From contig NZ_FXAM01000001.1 in the NCBI RefSeq assembly GCF_900155475.1, positions 4,226,881 through 4,290,880 of the forward strand: a DNA stretch of 64,000 nt. The letters run 5' to 3'. The DNA is from Methylomagnum ishizawai. GTDB lineage: Bacteria > Pseudomonadota > Gammaproteobacteria > Methylococcales > Methylococcaceae. A program made the position numbers and the translations under genes. Below, piece by piece: positions 60,376 to 64,000 of this stretch. A model generated the notes under the pieces. It did no database searches. It was not told where the DNA came from and was given only the letters and a program-made list of their open reading frames with translations. Positions within the stretch are counted from its first letter, which is position 1. The number at the start of each line of letters is the position of its first letter.

Positions 60376-61329
60376 GTGGCTTTCCCTCACGGCTATCATT
60401 TCGATCCCACCTATGGCTACGGCCTCGAACGGCTGCTGCAAATCGGCTGTCCCGACGAACCCCCGGATTTCGCCGCGTTCTGGCAGGACCGCTACGCCCG
60501 CGCCCTGGAACTCCGGCCCGAACCCCGGCTGTCCCAGCGCCAGGATTGGCACCCGGCCTACGAGTGCCACGATATCGCCTACCGCTCCACCGACGATTTC
60601 ACCATCCACGGCTGGCTGCTGATCCCCAAGCACGGCCCGGTGCGGCGCGGCGTGGTGGTGGGGCATGGCTACGGCGGGCGGGACGGGCCGGACTACCACC
60701 TGCCGGTCGAAGGCGCGGCCTTCCTGTTCCCCTGTTTCCGGGGCTTGTCGCGCAGCCAGCGCCCCCCTATTTCCAACAACCCGGCCTACCACGTCCTGCA
60801 CGATATCGATAAGCGCGACCGCTATATCCTGGGCGGCTGCGCGGAGGATGTGTGGCTGGGGGTGTCGGCCTTGTTGGCGTTGTTCCCGGACGCGGCGGGG
60901 CATGTGGGTTATATGGGCGCGAGTTTTGGCGGCGGGATCGGGGCGCTGGCCCTGCCTTGGGATGGACGCATCCGTTTGGCCCATCTCGCGGTGCCGACCT
61001 TCGGCCATGTGCCTTTGCGCCTGGGCCTGCCCACGCTCGGCAGCGGCGAGGCCGTGCGCGGCTACGAACAGCGCCACGGTCATGTACTGGCAACACTGCG
61101 CTATTACGATGCCGCCTGCGCCGCCCGCAGGACCGCCATCCCCGTCCATGTAGCGGCGGCGCTGTTCGATCCGGTGGTGGCCCCGCCGGGCCAGTTCGCC
61201 ATCTACAACGCCCTGCCCGGTCCCAAGGAGTTATTCGTGCTGGAGGCCGGCCATTTCGATTATCCCCGCCAGTCCGAACAGGACCACGCATTGCTGCAAA
61301 CCCTCGCCCATTTCTTCTCGCCCCTATGA
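60376..61329 (+). CDS. acetyl xylan esterase-like alpha/beta hydrolase
   Basis: The 317-residue product starts with GTG. It has the AXE1-family layout: GYGLERLLQIGCPDEPPDFA, FTIHGWLLIPKHGPVRRGVV, GHGYGGRDGPDYHL, the elbow VGYMGASFGGGIGALALPWD (Ser), the acid in FDPVVAPPGQFAIYN, and the His in EAGHFDYPRQ. The substrate is unknown. Its stop overlaps the start of the next esterase-like gene. Confidence 0.8.
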   Translation: MAFPHGYHFDPTYGYGLERLLQIGCPDEPPDFAAFWQDRYARALELRPEPRLSQRQDWHPAYECHDIAYRSTDDFTIHGWLLIPKHGPVRRGVVVGHGYGGRDGPDYHLPVEGAAFLFPCFRGLSRSQRPPISNNPAYHVLHDIDKRDRYILGGCAEDVWLGVSALLALFPDAAGHVGYMGASFGGGIGALALPWDGRIRLAHLAVPTFGHVPLRLGLPTLGSGEAVRGYEQRHGHVLATLRYYDAACAARRTAIPVHVAAALFDPVVAPPGQFAIYNALPGPKELFVLEAGHFDYPRQSEQDHALLQTLAHFFSPL

Positions 61330-62054
61330 ACCGCGAATATCACCGCTGGCATAGCCCCCGCCTGCACCGCGATATGGAACTCCTGGTCTTCGGCCACGCC
61401 GGGGCCAAGGTGTTGGTCTTCCCCACCCGCGATGGCCGTTTCTACGAATACGAGAACCTCAGGATCGTGCAATCCATCGCCGACAAGATCAAGGACGGCC
61501 ATTTGCAGCTGTATTGCGTGGAGGGTTTGGCGGACGAGACCTTCTATTGCTGGTGGCGGCAACCCGCCGACCGGATCAAGCGCTATCTGCAATACGAGGA
61601 CTATCTATTGCACGAGGTGTTGCCGTTCATGGCCGACAGGAATCCGCATCCTTGCACCATTTCCCATGGATGCAGCCTGGGCGCGTTCTACGCCGCCAAC
61701 TTCGCCTTCCGCCATCCGCATTTGTTCCAGAAGCTCAGCGCCTTCTCGGGCCGCTACGACCTGACCTTGAACATCGAGCATTTCGGCAACCTGTTCGACG
61801 GCTACTACGACGAGAACATCTACTTCAACACCCCCAACCATTACCTGCCCAACCTGGAATGCCAGTGGCGGCTGGAAGCCCTGCGCAAGATGGACATCAT
61901 CCTGGTGATCGGCAAGGACGATCCCTTCCTCGACAACAACCGCCAACTCAGCCACATCCTGTGGGGCAAGGGCGTGTGGAACGCCCTGCACGAATGGGAT
62001 GGCCGCGCCCACCAGGGCCGGTATTGGCGCAAGATGGCCCCGCTCTATCTGTAA
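61326..62054 (+). CDS. putative esterase (esterase D/antigen 85-like fold)
   Basis: The 242-residue product has [20 protein letters not shown], the nucleophile region [20 protein letters not shown], then [20 protein letters not shown] with the acid, and a C-terminal [18 protein letters not shown]. The pattern S-H-G-C-S-L-G-A departs from the common GXSXG, with the Ser in GCSLG. It is coupled to the preceding gene (ATGA). Confidence 0.75.
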   Translation: MNREYHRWHSPRLHRDMELLVFGHAGAKVLVFPTRDGRFYEYENLRIVQSIADKIKDGHLQLYCVEGLADETFYCWWRQPADRIKRYLQYEDYLLHEVLPFMADRNPHPCTISHGCSLGAFYAANFAFRHPHLFQKLSAFSGRYDLTLNIEHFGNLFDGYYDENIYFNTPNHYLPNLECQWRLEALRKMDIILVIGKDDPFLDNNRQLSHILWGKGVWNALHEWDGRAHQGRYWRKMAPLYL

Positions 62055-62193
62055 GGCCGCGGCCGTAAGCGGGCCGCCCACCGACACCAACCCGTCACAC
62101 GAAGCCTCGCAAACCCGCAACACAGCCTGGGTATCGTCCGCCGCGCCGCCAATCCGGGCGGCAGGCACCACCTTCCCATTCCACGAGGTACCC

Positions 62194-63456
62194 ATGTTGA
62201 AGCCCATCGCGACCCTGGCCCTAGGTTCCCTGTGCGCCGCCCTGCCGGTCTTGTCCCAGGCGGAAGTCATCAATGTGCAAGTGGGCGTGCGCCCTTATTT
62301 CCTGGTGGACGATATGAGTCCCGGCCCGCTGAAGAAGCGCCTGTCCTCGCTATCCTGCCAGGAAGGTCCGTTCCACAAGACCGATTTCTCCATCGGCCAC
62401 CGCGGCGCGGCCCTGCAATTCCCCGAACACACCCGCGAATCCTACGAAGCCGCCGCCCGCATGGGGGCCGGCATCGTCGAGTGCGACGTGACCTTCACCA
62501 AGGACAAGGAACTGGTCTGCCGCCACGCCCAGAACGACCTGCACACCACCACCAACATCCTCACCCTCCCCGAACTCGCGGCCAAATGCACCACGCCGTT
62601 CCAACCGGCCAGCTTCGACGCCGGCGGCAACCTACTGTCCCCGGCCAAGGCCGAATGCCGCACCAGCGATATCACCCTGGCCGAATTCAAGATGCTGCGC
62701 GGCAAGATGGACGCCTCCAACCCCCGTGCCAAAACCCCCGAGGAATACCAGGGCGGCACCGCCAGCTTCCGCACCGACCTCTACGCCGGTCCTTCCAGCG
62801 GCACCTTGATGACCCATAAGGAAAGCATCGCGCTGTTCAAAAAACTGGGCGTGAAGATGACCCCGGAACTGAAATCGCCCGCGGTCGCCATGCCGTTCGA
62901 TGGCTTCAGCCAAGAGCAATACGCCCAGAAAATGATCGACGAATACAAGGAAGCCGGAGTGCCGGCCTCCCAGGTGTTCGCCCAGTCCTTCAACCTTGGC
63001 GACGTGCTGTACTGGGTCCAGAACGAACCCGCGTTCGGTGCCCAGGCGGTCTACCTCGACGACGCCGACCTGACCGCCAACCCGCCGATCCCGGTCCCGA
63101 CCCAGGCCGAGATGCAAAGCTGGGTGGACCAGGGCGTGAAGATTTGGGCACCGCCGACCTGGGTCTTGCTGGCCCCGAACAAGGCGGGCACCGGCTTCGT
63201 ACCCTCCAAGGCAGCCAAAGCCGCCAAGGCGGTCGGACTCGACCTCATCACCTGGACCCTGGAACGTTCCGGCATCCTGGCCGACGGCAGCGGCGGATTC
63301 TATTACCAGAGCGTCGAGAACGTGCTCGCCAACAAGAAAAACGAAGGCGTGGCCCTGGAAGCGCTGGACGTGCTGGGCCGCCAAGTGGGCATCCGGGGCA
63401 TCTTCTCCGACTGGCCGGGCACCGTGACCTATTACGCCAACTGCATGGGCCTCTAA
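62194..63456 (+). CDS. glpQ: secreted glycerophosphodiester phosphodiesterase
   Basis: The 420-residue product has a signal peptide ([20 protein letters not shown]) and the GDPD barrel: [20 protein letters not shown] with the catalytic His-Arg, [20 protein letters not shown] (metal Glu and Asp), [11 protein letters not shown], and [13 protein letters not shown] (metal Glu). It hydrolyses glycerophosphodiesters, probably in the periplasm. It is longer than cytoplasmic UgpQ and similar in length to GlpQ-type enzymes, with a divergent C-terminus. Confidence 0.85.
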   Translation: MLKPIATLALGSLCAALPVLSQAEVINVQVGVRPYFLVDDMSPGPLKKRLSSLSCQEGPFHKTDFSIGHRGAALQFPEHTRESYEAAARMGAGIVECDVTFTKDKELVCRHAQNDLHTTTNILTLPELAAKCTTPFQPASFDAGGNLLSPAKAECRTSDITLAEFKMLRGKMDASNPRAKTPEEYQGGTASFRTDLYAGPSSGTLMTHKESIALFKKLGVKMTPELKSPAVAMPFDGFSQEQYAQKMIDEYKEAGVPASQVFAQSFNLGDVLYWVQNEPAFGAQAVYLDDADLTANPPIPVPTQAEMQSWVDQGVKIWAPPTWVLLAPNKAGTGFVPSKAAKAAKAVGLDLITWTLERSGILADGSGGFYYQSVENVLANKKNEGVALEALDVLGRQVGIRGIFSDWPGTVTYYANCMGL

Positions 63457-63513
63457 AGGCGTTTGGCCGTGGCATCGGGGCGGGTTCCGCCTCTCGATCC
63501 GCTGGCCGACGGC

Positions 63514-64000
63514 CTATTCCTCCCCATAGCGCACATCGACGACGAACCAACGTGCCAATCCGCCCGGTGTCGCCACGCTCACCTCGTCGTCGATGGCCTT
63601 CTTGAGCAGCGCCCGCGCCAGGGGCGCGTCCACGCTGATCCAGCCTTGCTGGGTGTCGATCTCGTCCGCGCCGACGATGCGGTAGGTGGTTTCGGCCCCC
63701 GCCGCGTCCTCCAGCGTCACCCAGGCACCGAAGAATACCCGGTCGGCCTGCCTGGGCACTTGGTCCACCACCGTCAACAACGGCAGGCGCTTTTGCAGAT
63801 AACGGATGCGGCGGTCGATGCCGCGCAGTTCCTTCTTGCGGTAGAGGTACTCGGCGTTCTCCGAGCGGTCGCCCTCGGCGGCGGCGGCGGCGAGGTGCTG
63901 GGTCACATCGGCGCGGCGCTCCCACAGTGCCTTGAGTTCGGTTTCGAGGCGGCGGTAGCCGGGAGCGGTGATGTAGGGGGAGGATTTGGGAGAGGCGGGT
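63514..64000 (-). CDS. greB: transcription elongation factor GreB (5' truncated)
   Basis: The window edge cuts the N-terminus. Visible parts are the coiled-coil domain (TAPGYRRLETELKALWERRA, then AAEGDRSENAEYLYRKKELR) and the C-terminal FKBP-like domain (VFFGAWVTLEDAAGAETTYR, PLARALLKKAIDDEVSVATP). GreB rescues backtracked RNA polymerase. The RSENAEYLY-RKKELR order is typical of GreB rather than GreA. Confidence 0.88.
   Translation of the reverse strand, partial: PASPKSSPYITAPGYRRLETELKALWERRADVTQHLAAAAAEGDRSENAEYLYRKKELRGIDRRIRYLQKRLPLLTVVDQVPRQADRVFFGAWVTLEDAAGAETTYRIVGADEIDTQQGWISVDAPLARALLKKAIDDEVSVATPGGLARWFVVDVRYGEE

Overview
This is a GC-rich gammaproteobacterial chromosome segment. 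A complete type II secretion operon, lpxD, sucCD, argD-argF, a methylotroph-style membrane c-type cytochrome and the codon use suggest a Methylococcales methanotroph such as Methylococcus or Methylomagnum. That assignment is inference, because no 16S rRNA or methane oxidation gene is present. No tRNA or rRNA gene was seen.

Layout. (1) 1-15.5 kb is core: a truncated YihY-family gene, a membrane cytochrome c, an eleven-gene gsp operon on the minus strand (E, F, G, H, I, J, K, L, M, C-like, D), lpxD and xth. (2) 15,475-45,654 is an integrative island of about 30 kb inserted at the 5' end of xth. It is bounded by imperfect direct repeats sharing a 19-bp core that contains the xth start codon, with a tyrosine integrase at the right end and 12-bp iterons just inside both ends. 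It carries an MmeI-like restriction-modification gene interrupted in frame by a small DUF1640 gene, a complete type III-A CRISPR-Cas locus, a satellite-phage-like replication operon (AlpA, KilA-N, primase-helicase broken by an 11-bp duplication), a toxin-antitoxin-like pair, and a family of GGTTCCC hairpin repeats including 433-bp tandem copies. (3) 45.7-64 kb is core again: sucD-sucC, a decayed polyphosphate:AMP phosphotransferase, motA-motB, a YcgN-family gene, argD-argF, hpf, rluE, two esterase-like genes, a glycerophosphodiester phosphodiesterase and the start-truncated greB.

The CRISPR locus is the most interesting part. On the minus strand its order is CARF protein (Cas_NE0113/Csm6-like), cas10, csm2, csm3, an orphan antitoxin-like gene, csm4, csm5, cas6, array 2, an HTH gene, cas1, cas2, array 1, crn2, a small membrane protein and a CARF-HEPN nuclease. 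Cas10 keeps HD and GGDD motifs, so it should make cyclic oligoadenylate on target RNA binding. The CARF-HEPN nuclease would respond, and Crn2 (the AcrIII-1/DUF1874 ring nuclease family) would switch the signal off. Both arrays share one leader sequence. Each array has a protein gene starting 12-14 bp after its last, degenerate repeat, so crn2 and the HTH gene appear to be translated from the tail of the pre-crRNA transcript. Three promoter regions in this locus share an ACAAGCTTGT palindrome 66-80 bp upstream of a start codon, which looks like a common operator.
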